From contig NZ_RKKE01000012.1 of assembly GCF_003797125.1 (NCBI RefSeq), forward strand, positions 1 to 53,362: a stretch of DNA of 53,362 nt, written 5' to 3'. Of this stretch, positions 1 to 7,377 are shown piece by piece; position 1 is the stretch's first letter, and each line of letters opens with the position of its first letter. Position numbers and translations under genes: made by a program. The notes beneath the pieces are model-generated. The model ran no database searches, was not told the DNA's origin, and saw only the letters and a list, made by a program, of their open reading frames with translations. Source of the stretch: Shewanella frigidimarina. GTDB taxonomy: Bacteria > Pseudomonadota > Gammaproteobacteria > Enterobacterales > Shewanellaceae.

Positions 1-231
1 GTTAACCGATAAATGTCTAGTGCCCCTGATATTTCAACGGATTGAAAAGAGTCAGGCAGCGATAAGATCGCACTAAGAGAGCCTCTATATGTGTTTGCTG
101 TAAACGATGATTTGACAGCTAAATGACAGACGAAGTAGATGAATTTGTTGATTGATTTTAATTTGACTGCAAAAGCAGTCAAATAAGTTAAGCTCGCCTA
201 TTGACTGGTGGAAGGCTCATATGTGTTAGCC
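1..231. other. Left-edge non-coding segment with perfect hairpin
   Basis: No convincing gene is seen. Bases 161-184 form a perfect inverted repeat with 10-base arms (ATTTGACTGC and its complement) around an AAAA loop. There is no T-run immediately after it on either strand, so it is not a standard terminator. A smaller GCGAT-AAG-ATCGC hairpin lies near 60-72. The word CTCATATGTGTTAGC near 213-227 is echoed as CTCTATATGTGTTTGC near 84-99. This could reflect degenerate cassette junctions, but no paired RYYYAAC/GTTRRRY boxes could be matched here. Confidence 0.4.
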
Positions 232-642
232 TTATTTGGCACGGTGAAATACCGCGCCGTTAATAGCTGCCCTTTGACCACAGCTAATTACTTTACAGTG
301 ATTGCTTTCGTCGATAAGCACCACTGATTTATCAATAACAATTAAAGAAAGAGAGCAGAATACGTTTTTTTCATTCCTCTGCTCAACGAGAGAATATCTA
401 TAGGTTTCATTATCTCTAGACGTAGCAACACCCGTCATATGACATTGGTGATAATTTCCACCCATAGTTTGAAACCAAAATTTTAATTCTTTTTGTGTTC
501 TCTCTCCAAGAATCAACTCACCACCGTTTGAATCTGTGTACTTGATTGTTTTTCCCGAAAACTCAGGTATTGGTATTTCATCTGCTTGGGCAGCGTTTAT
601 AAAAAAAAACATGAAAATAAGACTAAAACTTTTTGATATCAC
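232..642 (-). CDS. Small exported protein of unknown function
   Basis: A 136-residue protein with a typical signal peptide: a Lys near the N-terminus, the hydrophobic run FSLIFMFFFI, then an AQA-type cleavage region at about residues 18-20. The mature part has four cysteines (HQCHM, VFCSL, HCKV, ISCGQ), suggesting disulfides in the periplasm or outside the cell. The start is GTG at 642, preceded by AGGGA at good spacing. No family is recognised. It is the last gene of a run of minus-strand genes separated by attC-like sites, so it is read as a cassette gene. It could be a small inhibitor or immunity-type protein, but nothing in the sequence proves this. Confidence 0.7.
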   Translation of the reverse strand: MISKSFSLIFMFFFINAAQADEIPIPEFSGKTIKYTDSNGGELILGERTQKELKFWFQTMGGNYHQCHMTGVATSRDNETYRYSLVEQRNEKNVFCSLSLIVIDKSVVLIDESNHCKVISCGQRAAINGAVFHRAK

Positions 643-657
643 GAAATTTCCCTATGA

Positions 658-716
658 GGCTAACGTTTTAGTATTTTGCGTTGCGCTGTTTGCATAGCAC
701 AAACCGCTTGTTGGAC
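658..716 (-). other. Possible attC site (degenerate)
   Basis: On the minus strand the segment opens with GTCCAAC, a perfect RYYYAAC box, followed by the AAG spacer also found in the neighbouring sites. It closes with GTTAGCC, one mismatch to GTTRRRY. An inner imperfect stem joins TTTGTGCTATGC to GCGCAACGCAAA around a short loop. The outer L boxes pair poorly, so this is less secure than the sites at 954-1058 and 1485-1584. Its placement, just upstream of the gene at 232-642 and downstream of a small ORF, fits a cassette boundary. Confidence 0.45.
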
Positions 717-756
717 TTCGCCGATGCCGAGTCCAGGTTAATTAGTACGCTTTATG

Positions 757-873
757 CTATAGGAATTTGCTTTTTTTGATGCTGGCTCTGGGCTGCAAAG
801 CAATTTTGAATTGATTATGAGGCTTGATTTGTATGTGTTCAATTGCAATTCCCTTGTCATTGTGGTGTTCCAT
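757..873 (-). CDS. Very short cassette ORF or gene fragment
   Basis: A 38-codon ORF beginning MEHHNDKGIAIEHIQ and ending KKSKFL. The frame stays open upstream almost to the attC-like site at 954-1058, without an obvious better start. It is the only reading frame I can support in the roughly 240-base cassette between the sites at 658-716 and 954-1058. It may be a real small protein, the tail of a longer gene truncated by recombination, or chance. No family is recognised. The ribosome binding site is poor (A-rich). Confidence 0.3.
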   Translation of the reverse strand: MEHHNDKGIAIEHIQIKPHNQFKIALQPRASIKKSKFL

Positions 874-953
874 CACATCTTTTTTAAGTCTAACTGATTC
901 AATAAGGTTAATACACTCGATTGAGTCAACTCTTGGCTCCGCGCAGCGGCTTA

Positions 954-1058
954 GTTCAACTACTCAAACACCGGATTGTGAATGTTGGCGGCTTTTTTGA
1001 GTGTTTTTCCAAAAAAGGTGACAGCATTTACAATTCCGAGTGCTTTGACTTGTTATGC
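954..1058 (-). other. attC integron recombination site
   Basis: The two ends fold on each other over more than 20 positions. Reading inward from the right on the minus strand gives GCATAAC, spacer AAG, then TCAAAGCACTCGG and AATTGTAAATG. Reading inward from the left on the plus strand gives GTTCAAC (a perfect RYYYAAC box), spacer TAC, then TCAAACACCGG and ATTGTGAATG. This is the R box, unpaired spacer, L box with extrahelical bases pattern of integron attC sites. It begins 8 bases after the stop codon of the gene at 1066-1422, as expected for a cassette read on the minus strand. Confidence 0.75.
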
Positions 1059-1065
1059 GGAATTT

Positions 1066-1422
1066 TTAGTCCGAAAACTTTGAGCTGATTTCGGTAAGCT
1101 TTTTATCCAGTTTAAAGGAAACTGCAATGCCAGCAAGAAGAGCTATTATTGAATAAAGATACTCTTTTCCAATTGAATATCCTTGATAATTAAGATCTAT
1201 TAGACCCCAACAATAACCAGTACAGTCTTTCTCTAGACCTACAAAGAATAAAATAAAACAGCCTATTAATATTACTCCCCACAGAGATTTATAAACGCTT
1301 ACTACCCAGTGGAAAAGCCCAAATAAGAGTGCTAAAAACACAGTCGCACCAATAGATATGACTTTGGGAATTGTGCTTAATTCAAAGTCTAATATTGCTT
1401 TTCCAAGATCCCTAATTTTCAA
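1066..1422 (-). CDS. Small membrane protein of unknown function (cassette gene)
   Basis: A 118-residue protein with three hydrophobic segments at about residues 18-43, 48-62 and 86-103, so probably an inner-membrane protein. The start is TTG at 1422, supported by GGAG eight bases upstream. Its stop lies just before the attC-like site at 954-1058, and the site at 1485-1584 lies upstream. It is therefore a complete cassette of about 430 bases. No domain is recognised. Small membrane proteins are common cargo of chromosomal integron cassettes, which is context rather than a functional assignment. Confidence 0.7.
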   Translation of the reverse strand: MKIRDLGKAILDFELSTIPKVISIGATVFLALLFGLFHWVVSVYKSLWGVILIGCFILFFVGLEKDCTGYCWGLIDLNYQGYSIGKEYLYSIIALLAGIAVSFKLDKKLTEISSKFSD

Positions 1423-1484
1423 TTTGGCACTCCATATATTTCAATTGAATGATTGTAATAATTTCGAAAATTTGCTTCATTTGC

Positions 1485-1584
1485 GCATAACGCCGCATTA
1501 AGCGGACTAAAAAAGTGGGTTAAAATGTGTAGCGAAGCGAAACGTAACCCACTGTTTAAGTTCCGTTTAAATGCCTTGTTAGCT
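1485..1584 (-). other. attC integron recombination site
   Basis: On the minus strand it opens AGCTAAC, spacer AAG, L box GCATTTAAACGG. It closes with CCGCTTAATGC, spacer GGC, and GTTATGC. TAAC pairs with GTTA and GCATTTAA with TTAATGC, leaving an unpaired central spacer. A long inner stem joins CAGTGGGTTACG with AACCCACT. The stop codon TAA of the upstream gene (1579-1581) lies inside the R box, a hallmark of integron cassettes. The site is clearly related in sequence to the one at 51529-51630, roughly 80% alike by eye. Confidence 0.8.
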
Positions 1585-2412
1585 TTTTTGACGCTGATAT
1601 TCAGCAATCATTTCTAATTCCTTCGCTTGCCTTTCTTCTTGATCTTTTTTAGTGTGAATCCTGACATTTAAATTTTTGCTTTGCCCGCCATTATGAACAA
1701 CACCTTCAAATACTTTTCGAATTTTCTCAGTTTCTTTAGCTATGTTTTGGATTGGATCTCCATTACCAAGCTCCGTTATTCCTTTAAATTCTGATAAATC
1801 AATTATGGACTCTGATGTATATTCTTTTCCCGCAACATTTGTAAATGCCAAAGAAATATTTAACTTTATGTCGAAAGCTTCGCTACCAACTTCGCTCTTA
1901 AGATCAATAAAACTGAAAAGAAAGCTACTTCGTGTTTTTTGAACGCCTAGTGAAGCCATGCTATTTTTTATAAAGTTGAGTCTATTAAACTCTTTTACTA
2001 ATACTTGTTCTTGATCTGTAAAACTAGCGCCATTTACCCCTGTAATTTTAAAGGTGACATTTTTCGCTAGTCCATTCCCTGTATTTTCTACATGCAAGTT
2101 CATAAACTGAAATGAAATCTTTGATGACTCTAAATAGACTTCTAATTCTGGCTTAATAGATTGTTCTAATATATCAGCGGATTGCTTGTCTTGACTACGT
2201 CGCAATTTCCAAGTTTCTAATGCAAGTATAAAAGTCAAAACAGCGATTGCTACCGTCGCATATGCAGCGACCCAAGCAGAAAGGCTATCATCAGATAAAG
2301 TGATTTCATTACTAATTACATTACCTGCAATTAAGCCTGCGATAAAAGTTACGGGTAACAAAAGTAACATTAGGAGTGATCCCAGTATCCATAATGGTTT
2401 TTCATTGCTCAA
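1579..2412 (-). CDS. Membrane-anchored protein of unknown function (cassette gene)
   Basis: A 277-residue protein with two N-terminal membrane segments, at about residues 10-34 and 45-66. A basic stretch (KLRRSQDKQ) and a soluble C-terminal domain of about 200 residues follow, ending in a Lys/Glu-rich helix. The soluble part alternates beta-like stretches (NTGNGLAKNVTFKITGVNG) and resembles domains of unknown function found in bacterial membrane proteins; I cannot name it. The stop codon is embedded in the attC at 1485-1584. The architecture (membrane anchor plus beta-rich domain) resembles the SEFIR-linked membrane protein at 51633-52280. The two may play similar roles, but this is a visual impression only. 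Confidence 0.7.
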   Translation of the reverse strand: MSNEKPLWILGSLLMLLLLPVTFIAGLIAGNVISNEITLSDDSLSAWVAAYATVAIAVLTFILALETWKLRRSQDKQSADILEQSIKPELEVYLESSKISFQFMNLHVENTGNGLAKNVTFKITGVNGASFTDQEQVLVKEFNRLNFIKNSMASLGVQKTRSSFLFSFIDLKSEVGSEAFDIKLNISLAFTNVAGKEYTSESIIDLSEFKGITELGNGDPIQNIAKETEKIRKVFEGVVHNGGQSKNLNVRIHTKKDQEERQAKELEMIAEYQRQKS

Positions 2413-2793
2413 ATTTATACACCTTAGAATAAAGCTAACAGCTTATTCAACGGCTCGACCGATAAAGCCGCCCGTTTAAGTTATTGATTAATATCATCCT
2501 ACGTTTTCTATATCTTTGAAGTAAAGCAATTTAATGACTCTTACACTTAAATAAAAAACGTAAATTGCACGTTAAAAGTGTCAACGTCAAATGTAAGAAA
2601 ATAAACCAAATAATATCAATATATTAGAGCAACCCTATTGTTCTCAACATAGTCCTTTAGACTGCAAAAAGCCACAGTGAAACGTCCATAAAAATAGCTA
2701 CATCAAGTAGCCATTTTTTGTTTGTAGCCAATCATCGTGTGTAGCAATGAGTAAGCAAGGCATAAGTCTGTATTTTTTAATTTTTTTAGTAAG
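2413..2793. other. Gene-free AT-rich stretch
   Basis: It contains the possible degenerate attC at 2433-2486 and then about 300 bases of AT-rich sequence without a reading frame or T-tailed hairpin that I can support. It probably holds the promoter of the minus-strand gene ending at 2412. Confidence 0.4.
2433..2486 (-). other. Possible short attC-like site
   Basis: The plus strand reads AGCTAAC at the left and GTTATTG at the right, with TTATTCAACGG pairing imperfectly to CCGTTTAA. An inner CGGCT...AGCCG stem surrounds a 10-base loop. The box spacing is irregular on one side. Its position just upstream of the cassette gene at 1579-2412 is where the preceding attC should be. Confidence 0.4.
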
Positions 2794-3033
2794 TTATCGC
2801 TTTACTGAGTCAAATGCCGAATGCACTATTTTGACTAGTAATTTTTGCTGTTCAAAAGATATGAAAATAGAATCATCGTAATCCCAACATATGCAGCTGT
2901 CCTTGGTAAAAACTTTTACCGCTAACTCTTGGGGTAAGCCGTCTGCCCTTTTCAACTCATTTTGAATTATCTCTTCGATGATCAAAGTCTCAGAGGTCGA
3001 TTCAATACAATACAATTCTGTGGCGTTACTCAT
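2794..3033 (-). CDS. Small acidic protein of unknown function
   Basis: A 79-residue cytoplasmic-looking protein with no membrane segment. It contains a central CICWDYDDSIFISF stretch. The ATG at 3033 is preferred over the one two codons upstream because AAGG lies six bases before it. No family is recognised. It sits alone between AT-rich intergenic stretches on the same strand as the cassette genes. Confidence 0.55.
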   Translation of the reverse strand: MSNATELYCIESTSETLIIEEIIQNELKRADGLPQELAVKVFTKDSCICWDYDDSIFISFEQQKLLVKIVHSAFDSVKR

Positions 3034-3353
3034 AGTCATCCTTAACTAGTGAACTAGTATTACATCAATGTAACCAGTCTATTAAAAGTAGCAGCAAACT
3101 AAAGCTATGGACACAAAGATTTAAGCGATCAAAAGTTGCGGTTTAAGATGATCAAAAGTTGAGTGGAATTGTGCATCATCAAATGTAGGGTAAAAATCTG
3201 TTAATTCATTAGCTTAATGAGTTTAATTTTTAGGTAAAATTGATTACCAGAGATCAAGCCTATAAAACAACAACGCAACCCCCTAAAATTTTCATATGTA
3301 GTGAAGCACTGCGCTTCTCCTCCCCCGCAGTGCATCGAACCAGAAGGACCCGT
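3034..3353. other. Gene-free stretch with long-loop hairpin
   Basis: A perfect 8-base inverted repeat, GCACTGCG...CGCAGTGC, lies at 3306-3333 around a 12-base C-rich loop. It is just downstream of the lipoprotein gene on the minus strand but is not followed by a T-run. The word GATCAAAAGTTG occurs twice near 3127-3164. No gene is supported. Confidence 0.4.
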
Positions 3354-3857
3354 TTATTTTTCCACATAGTAATACCAATCCAATGACAATTTTTTAGAGG
3401 TATGGTTATAATTAGGTTTAATAAAGTTATTTATTATTTCAGCACTAGGGTTATAAACATAATACACTTCATCCTTACTATCACCATATGGAACAAATAT
3501 CATACATTTGTTTTTATCCCTCAACAGAACTCGTTTAAAATCTAATTTTATTAAATATTCATCAAGGGATTTAAACATCAGAAATGTATCATTATCTAAA
3601 TTTTGAGAAGTGATATCAAAGAAATCTTTATTACTAACTCCAGAGTTTAGTGTTGTTATAAAGCTATCTTTTCTCGTTACATCACCAACATTGTAATTAA
3701 CATTAGAGTTAACTTCAGCTTGGATAGCACATCCGACAGTTGATATTTTTTGAAATAAAATTTTCCCGTCAATAAATTTCTTTTCTACTTTATCAAAATT
3801 GATCTGCATGCAACTTTGAAGGGTTAATAATAGTAATAGTTGCATACAAATCTTCAT
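3354..3857 (-). CDS. Predicted lipoprotein of unknown function
   Basis: A 167-residue protein with a lipoprotein signal: hydrophobic MQLLLLLTL followed by the lipobox LQSC, with Cys at residue 16. The mature part is a single small domain with no match I recognise. The start ATG at 3857 has AAGG upstream. It lies 40 bases downstream of the exported poly-glycine protein gene on the same strand, so the two are probably co-transcribed. A lipoprotein beside a secreted Cys/Gly-rich protein could be an accessory or immunity partner, but that is only inference from arrangement. Confidence 0.65.
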   Translation of the reverse strand: MKICMQLLLLLTLQSCMQINFDKVEKKFIDGKILFQKISTVGCAIQAEVNSNVNYNVGDVTRKDSFITTLNSGVSNKDFFDITSQNLDNDTFLMFKSLDEYLIKLDFKRVLLRDKNKCMIFVPYGDSKDEVYYVYNPSAEIINNFIKPNYNHTSKKLSLDWYYYVEK

Positions 3858-3897
3858 TATTTAGCCTTAATATTTTGAATTTTACGGATAATTTTAT

Positions 3898-5163
3898 TTA
3901 TTCCATCCAGCAATGAGGTGTATATCCTACTTGGACAAAGCACCACCATACGCCGCCGCCACCGCCACCGCCACCGCCGGTGCCAGGATTTTCACTATCG
4001 CCAGGATCTCCACCTTCACCACCACCACCACCACCAGGGGCACCAGCTCCGCCACCACTAGCTTCCTTAGTATCTACATCAACGCACGAACTATTATTTG
4101 TATCATAACGATTATTTGATTGTACTTCTTGTTTGTATTTCCAACCTCTACTAACCACAGCGCTATCACCTGAATTATCTCCAGAATTAGAAACAAAATT
4201 AACAACCCCTTGACCTAATCCCCACCAACCATTATCTGAAATGGCTTGATATGCTGCTGAAGCTCTCTGTGTGAACCCTTCTGAGAAACCATACGCAGCC
4301 ATTCTGCCGCCATATAGAAAATTCCCATTATCAGCAGCATGTTCAGCAGATAAACTTCCATCATAATATATACTCTTCGAGCTTTTAACGTCATTAGCAG
4401 AACCAGTTTTATGAGAAGCATACATATCAAGAAATGCCATGACTTCTGCAACTGGAGCTGTATATTTACTTTGATTTGAAGCGTGGACAGCTTCAGTTAA
4501 TTGTAAGGCTTTATTGTAATTAAATTCACTCCCATTAGATTGGTTTATAGGAGGAACATGTGGAGGCCTATTATCATCAGTGCACTGTGAAGCGTCAGAA
4601 GCACTAGTAGACATAATGGATACGATTGGTTCGCTCCCAAAAGAAAAAATAGGATCTTCAACAGATTTAGGATCATAACAAATTGAACCATCACAAGGAG
4701 GATCAATTCTTGGGGGAACTTTAGACTTGATGATAATTGGAGTAATATTTATAACCCCAAACTGTCTCTGTTCATTATAGTTAATAATATTAAATGTAAA
4801 GTCATAGTTACTTTTACCAGAAACAGGTGTCAAATAAATATATAAGTTTCGTTCTCCTTGAAGCTCCAGTTTTTCATCGTGACCATTGACACTAATCACT
4901 TTGTTTACAAGAGTGCGCATTGCCGAGTTTTTAACAACAACACGATAAGATATATTAGGAATATGCTTAATACCTTCTATATCGATAATCGTTTTTTGAT
5001 CAACTAGATTTCTCAGTTCACTACAAACAGTCATTCCGTTAGTTACAGCGCTTGATTTTAATTCGACTTCCTCAAGTTCATTTACAATATTACAATTAGC
5101 TTCTGCATTTACACTTGTAAATGGGCTTATTAAAAAAAACAATGTTAAATATAAATATTTCAT
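3898..5163 (-). CDS. Secreted protein with poly-Gly region and short Cys-containing tail
   Basis: A 421-residue protein. The start is ATG at 5163, supported by GGGAAG just upstream; an in-frame start at 5205 would add 14 residues before the signal peptide. Residues 1-20 form a signal peptide (LYLTLFFLISPF, then VNA). A beta-rich N-terminal part of about 160 residues is followed by a CDGSICYD loop and a middle region rich in Ala, Ser and Tyr. A stretch of about 45 residues dominated by glycine follows. The last 17 residues are WWCFVQVGYTPHCWME, preceded by V: two Cys and three Trp. The glycine tract is encoded by GCC/ACC-type repeats (3944-4042). No family is recognised. The Gly linker and Cys-bearing tail suggest an exported effector or surface-displayed peptide. 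Confidence 0.65.
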   Translation of the reverse strand: MKYLYLTLFFLISPFTSVNAEANCNIVNELEEVELKSSAVTNGMTVCSELRNLVDQKTIIDIEGIKHIPNISYRVVVKNSAMRTLVNKVISVNGHDEKLELQGERNLYIYLTPVSGKSNYDFTFNIINYNEQRQFGVINITPIIIKSKVPPRIDPPCDGSICYDPKSVEDPIFSFGSEPIVSIMSTSASDASQCTDDNRPPHVPPINQSNGSEFNYNKALQLTEAVHASNQSKYTAPVAEVMAFLDMYASHKTGSANDVKSSKSIYYDGSLSAEHAADNGNFLYGGRMAAYGFSEGFTQRASAAYQAISDNGWWGLGQGVVNFVSNSGDNSGDSAVVSRGWKYKQEVQSNNRYDTNNSSCVDVDTKEASGGGAGAPGGGGGGEGGDPGDSENPGTGGGGGGGGGVWWCFVQVGYTPHCWME

Positions 5164-5228
5164 AATCTTCCCTGAAAAAACAAATCCGCAACAATTTTGA
5201 AACAACTTAACAGCTCATTATTGCAAAA

Positions 5229-5624
5229 TCAATTATTATTGGTTATTTTTAACTCTTTGCTAAACAATTCTATTTCTGCCCTTCTCAACCAATACACATA
5301 AGACTTCTTACTATCGAACCCCATCAAAGCCCACCGCCCTTTGCAGATGTAGTGCGCTCTAATGGCCCGTATACATTGCGGTGCTAACCGCTCAATCATC
5401 TGGTCGAACTGCCTTACTTCACGTGGGGGCGTTATCTCGACCACTGCCGAACTGCCGTAAACAATCACCTCACCTAACTTGTCGCACTGGCTTCGGCTTG
5501 CGAACCCTTGGCCATATTCTTGATGGGCCCAATAGTTACCCCAGCGTGTTAACCCATGACGCAGCGCTTTCATGTTCAGCGTCACTTGTTGATGCTGCAG
5601 CTGCTGCACATTAATCTTCGCCAT
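5229..5624 (-). CDS. Phage antiterminator Q-like protein
   Basis: A 131-residue protein. The opening region, ALRHGLTRWGNYWAHQEYG, resembles the conserved start of lambdoid antitermination Q/DUF1133-type proteins. It is followed by a Cys-containing central part (SQCDKLGE) and a C-terminal helical stretch (RAIRAHYICKGRW...YWLRRAE) like the sigma-factor-type HTH of that family. It is the last gene of the early operon, where Q sits in lambda-like phages, and overlaps the HTH gene upstream by one base. Q proteins let RNA polymerase read through terminators into late genes. No late phage genes follow: the next gene is the secreted poly-Gly protein. Confidence 0.6.
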   Translation of the reverse strand: MAKINVQQLQHQQVTLNMKALRHGLTRWGNYWAHQEYGQGFASRSQCDKLGEVIVYGSSAVVEITPPREVRQFDQMIERLAPQCIRAIRAHYICKGRWALMGFDSKKSYVYWLRRAEIELFSKELKITNNN

Positions 5625-5842
5625 TATTCTTCACCATCAATCATCGCCCTTATGTCATCAATCCCTAACTTAAACACCTGGGCGCATATTGCCGACACAT
5701 CATCAAATGGCACTCTCACATCACCCCGTTCCCAACGCTGATAAGTCCGTTCACTTACCCCGTAAATCTCGGCCACTTCGGTCTGGGTTAGCCCGCGAAT
5801 ATTCCTGCCTGTTTTCAAAAAATCAAACCCGCGTAATGCCAT
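5624..5842 (-). CDS. Cro/C1-type HTH DNA-binding protein
   Basis: A 72-residue protein if it starts at ATG 5842, which has GGGGG seven bases upstream; a longer in-frame start exists at 5869. The sequence GLTQTEVAEIYGVSERTYQRWERG is a canonical helix-turn-helix of the Cro/C1 (XRE) class, occupying about residues 17-40. The stop overlaps the next gene as TAATG, so translation is likely coupled. It lies between the recombinase gene and the Q-like gene of the early operon and may tune late expression. Confidence 0.7.
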   Translation of the reverse strand: MALRGFDFLKTGRNIRGLTQTEVAEIYGVSERTYQRWERGDVRVPFDDVSAICAQVFKLGIDDIRAMIDGEE

Positions 5843-5896
5843 TTCGCCCCCAAAAACCTCTAATTGCATATTCTTCTAATAATGATGCAGTGATCA

Positions 5897-7156
5897 TCAC
5901 AGCCACCCACTCGCAGTCAGGGTTTGACCGTTCTCACTTTTCACTGACGATCTAGGCAATATCTCGGGCGCAACAGAAGAAAACCCACGATAAATTAAAT
6001 ATTGATGATATTGCTCTAACGCTAAACTCATGCCCTTATCCAAGGTCGATTTAACGTACTTACGCAGCAACACAGGCAAGGCATGATTCAACAAACGTTC
6101 ACCAATCATCGTATCGACACCTAAGTCAGCAACAATGGTCCTGAACAATCGACGTAAATCATGACTAGTGAAATGTTTAAAGCGGATTTGAGTGTGCCAA
6201 TCATGAGCGCAACGAATGGAAATAGCCCCACTGGTGCCAGGGAACAAATAAGCACGTTTGCCAACATGCTTAAGCTGCCAACATTTATAATGCTGAATAA
6301 GTGCCTTAGCCGACTCCGTCATCGGTACTCGATGCTCTTCTTTGTTCTTGGCATTACTGGCCGGAATAACCCAATAATCCCCTGCAAAATGCTCCCACCG
6401 AGCCAAACGAGTTTCGTTAATACGAGTACCAAACATCATCATCAACACAAACAACATCTGCACCGGCATCACCACTGCGCCTAAACGAGTAAACAACTCG
6501 GCCAAATCCGACTCAAACAAGCGCGTATCCATGGCATCATTCACTTTGATTGAATACGTCACTCGATAACCGGCTAATGGATTAACGTTAATCAAACGAA
6601 GCTTTGAAGCCGCAGCAAACACCGCCTTAAGCTTATTCACCACTTCACGAATGTACTTAGGCGCAAACCCCTCAACCAACATCGGTTTAACCAAAATGCC
6701 GTCAACCGCAATAAAACTCACTTCGTGCAAACGAACATCAGCCAACCTCGGCAACAAATGACACTTGATCATCGACTTAATATTGCTACGCCAACTCTTG
6801 CTATAAGTCGTGTTATTGGCAATATGTTCCTGGTACCACTCAAGCAAACTGCCAACCGAATCAAACTGGCCCGTCACCATGCCGCCCACATTACGTTTAG
6901 CCAACATCACCGGTAAATCAGCACATAAGGTCTTAATACACATGCTTGGCCAAGTGCCCACCTTTTGCCAAACTGTCTTACCGTTTTCATTCAATACCAA
7001 ATGAACACTCGCCCGCGTTCGGCCAGCTGCAGCACGTAAACGAATTTCAGGAAACTGCGGATCACGATAATCACGACTCACCCCAGCACGTAACCAACGC
7101 TTTAACGCCGCATCATTTAACTTACCAACCTCAACACCAGATGCCGCCTTTATCAT
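5897..7156 (-). CDS. Tyrosine recombinase inside the early operon
   Basis: A 419-residue tyrosine recombinase. The C-terminal catalytic domain has the full set: Arg245 (GTRINETR), His332-x-x-Arg335 (SHDLRR), His358 (LLNHAL) and nucleophile Tyr367 (RKYVK). A Lys-containing beta-hairpin lies near 270. The N-terminal part holds a DUF4102-like arm domain and a SAM-like core-binding domain at about residues 98-185. Its ATG overlaps the stop of the upstream gene (TGATG), so it is translationally coupled to the replication genes. This is an unusual place for an integrase. The element has a second integrase at 14636-15844, with which this one shares only the general fold. It could resolve dimers or multimers, or be a second integration system. 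Confidence 0.85.
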   Translation of the reverse strand: MIKAASGVEVGKLNDAALKRWLRAGVSRDYRDPQFPEIRLRAAAGRTRASVHLVLNENGKTVWQKVGTWPSMCIKTLCADLPVMLAKRNVGGMVTGQFDSVGSLLEWYQEHIANNTTYSKSWRSNIKSMIKCHLLPRLADVRLHEVSFIAVDGILVKPMLVEGFAPKYIREVVNKLKAVFAAASKLRLINVNPLAGYRVTYSIKVNDAMDTRLFESDLAELFTRLGAVVMPVQMLFVLMMMFGTRINETRLARWEHFAGDYWVIPASNAKNKEEHRVPMTESAKALIQHYKCWQLKHVGKRAYLFPGTSGAISIRCAHDWHTQIRFKHFTSHDLRRLFRTIVADLGVDTMIGERLLNHALPVLLRKYVKSTLDKGMSLALEQYHQYLIYRGFSSVAPEILPRSSVKSENGQTLTASGWL

Positions 7157-7377
7157 CAGGCCACCAACCTATATTCCCAAGCGGTGCACTTTTCACGGCG
7201 ACGCTTTTGCTTAACCGAATTGGGCAACTCGCGCCAACGGGCACTTAACGCAGTTTCGCTATCGTGCACACCAAACTGGTCAAAACACTGTTGTTGGATT
7301 TCGTACAAGGTGAGAAAACGGCCACCGCTTAAAATCTTCAGCAAACGCTCTTTTTGAGTTAAAGATTGATTACTCAT
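7156..7377 (-). CDS. Small winged-helix-like phage protein
   Basis: A 73-residue protein from ATG 7377, supported by AGGAG nine bases upstream; a GTG three codons earlier is in frame. Two helices (TQKERLLKIL and TLYEIQQQC) followed by a basic KQKRRREKC segment suggest a small DNA-binding winged helix. It overlaps the end of the P-like gene and the start of the recombinase gene, all in one operon. Proteins of this look are common in phage replication modules, but I cannot name the family. Confidence 0.6.
   Translation of the reverse strand: MSNQSLTQKERLLKILSGGRFLTLYEIQQQCFDQFGVHDSETALSARWRELPNSVKQKRRREKCTAWEYRLVA

Noticed and set aside
180..237. Inverted AAATAAG/CTTATTT arms considered as an attC for the gene at 232-642
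   Set aside because: The two GTT boxes point the same way rather than toward each other, so it cannot fold as an attC.
1419..1607. 62-codon frame on the minus strand
   Set aside because: It runs across the attC site, overlaps the ends of two better genes, and its residues simply reflect the attC sequence.
3913..4119. Plus-strand frame rich in Ala and Thr
   Set aside because: It is the complement of the glycine-coding triplet tract of the secreted protein.
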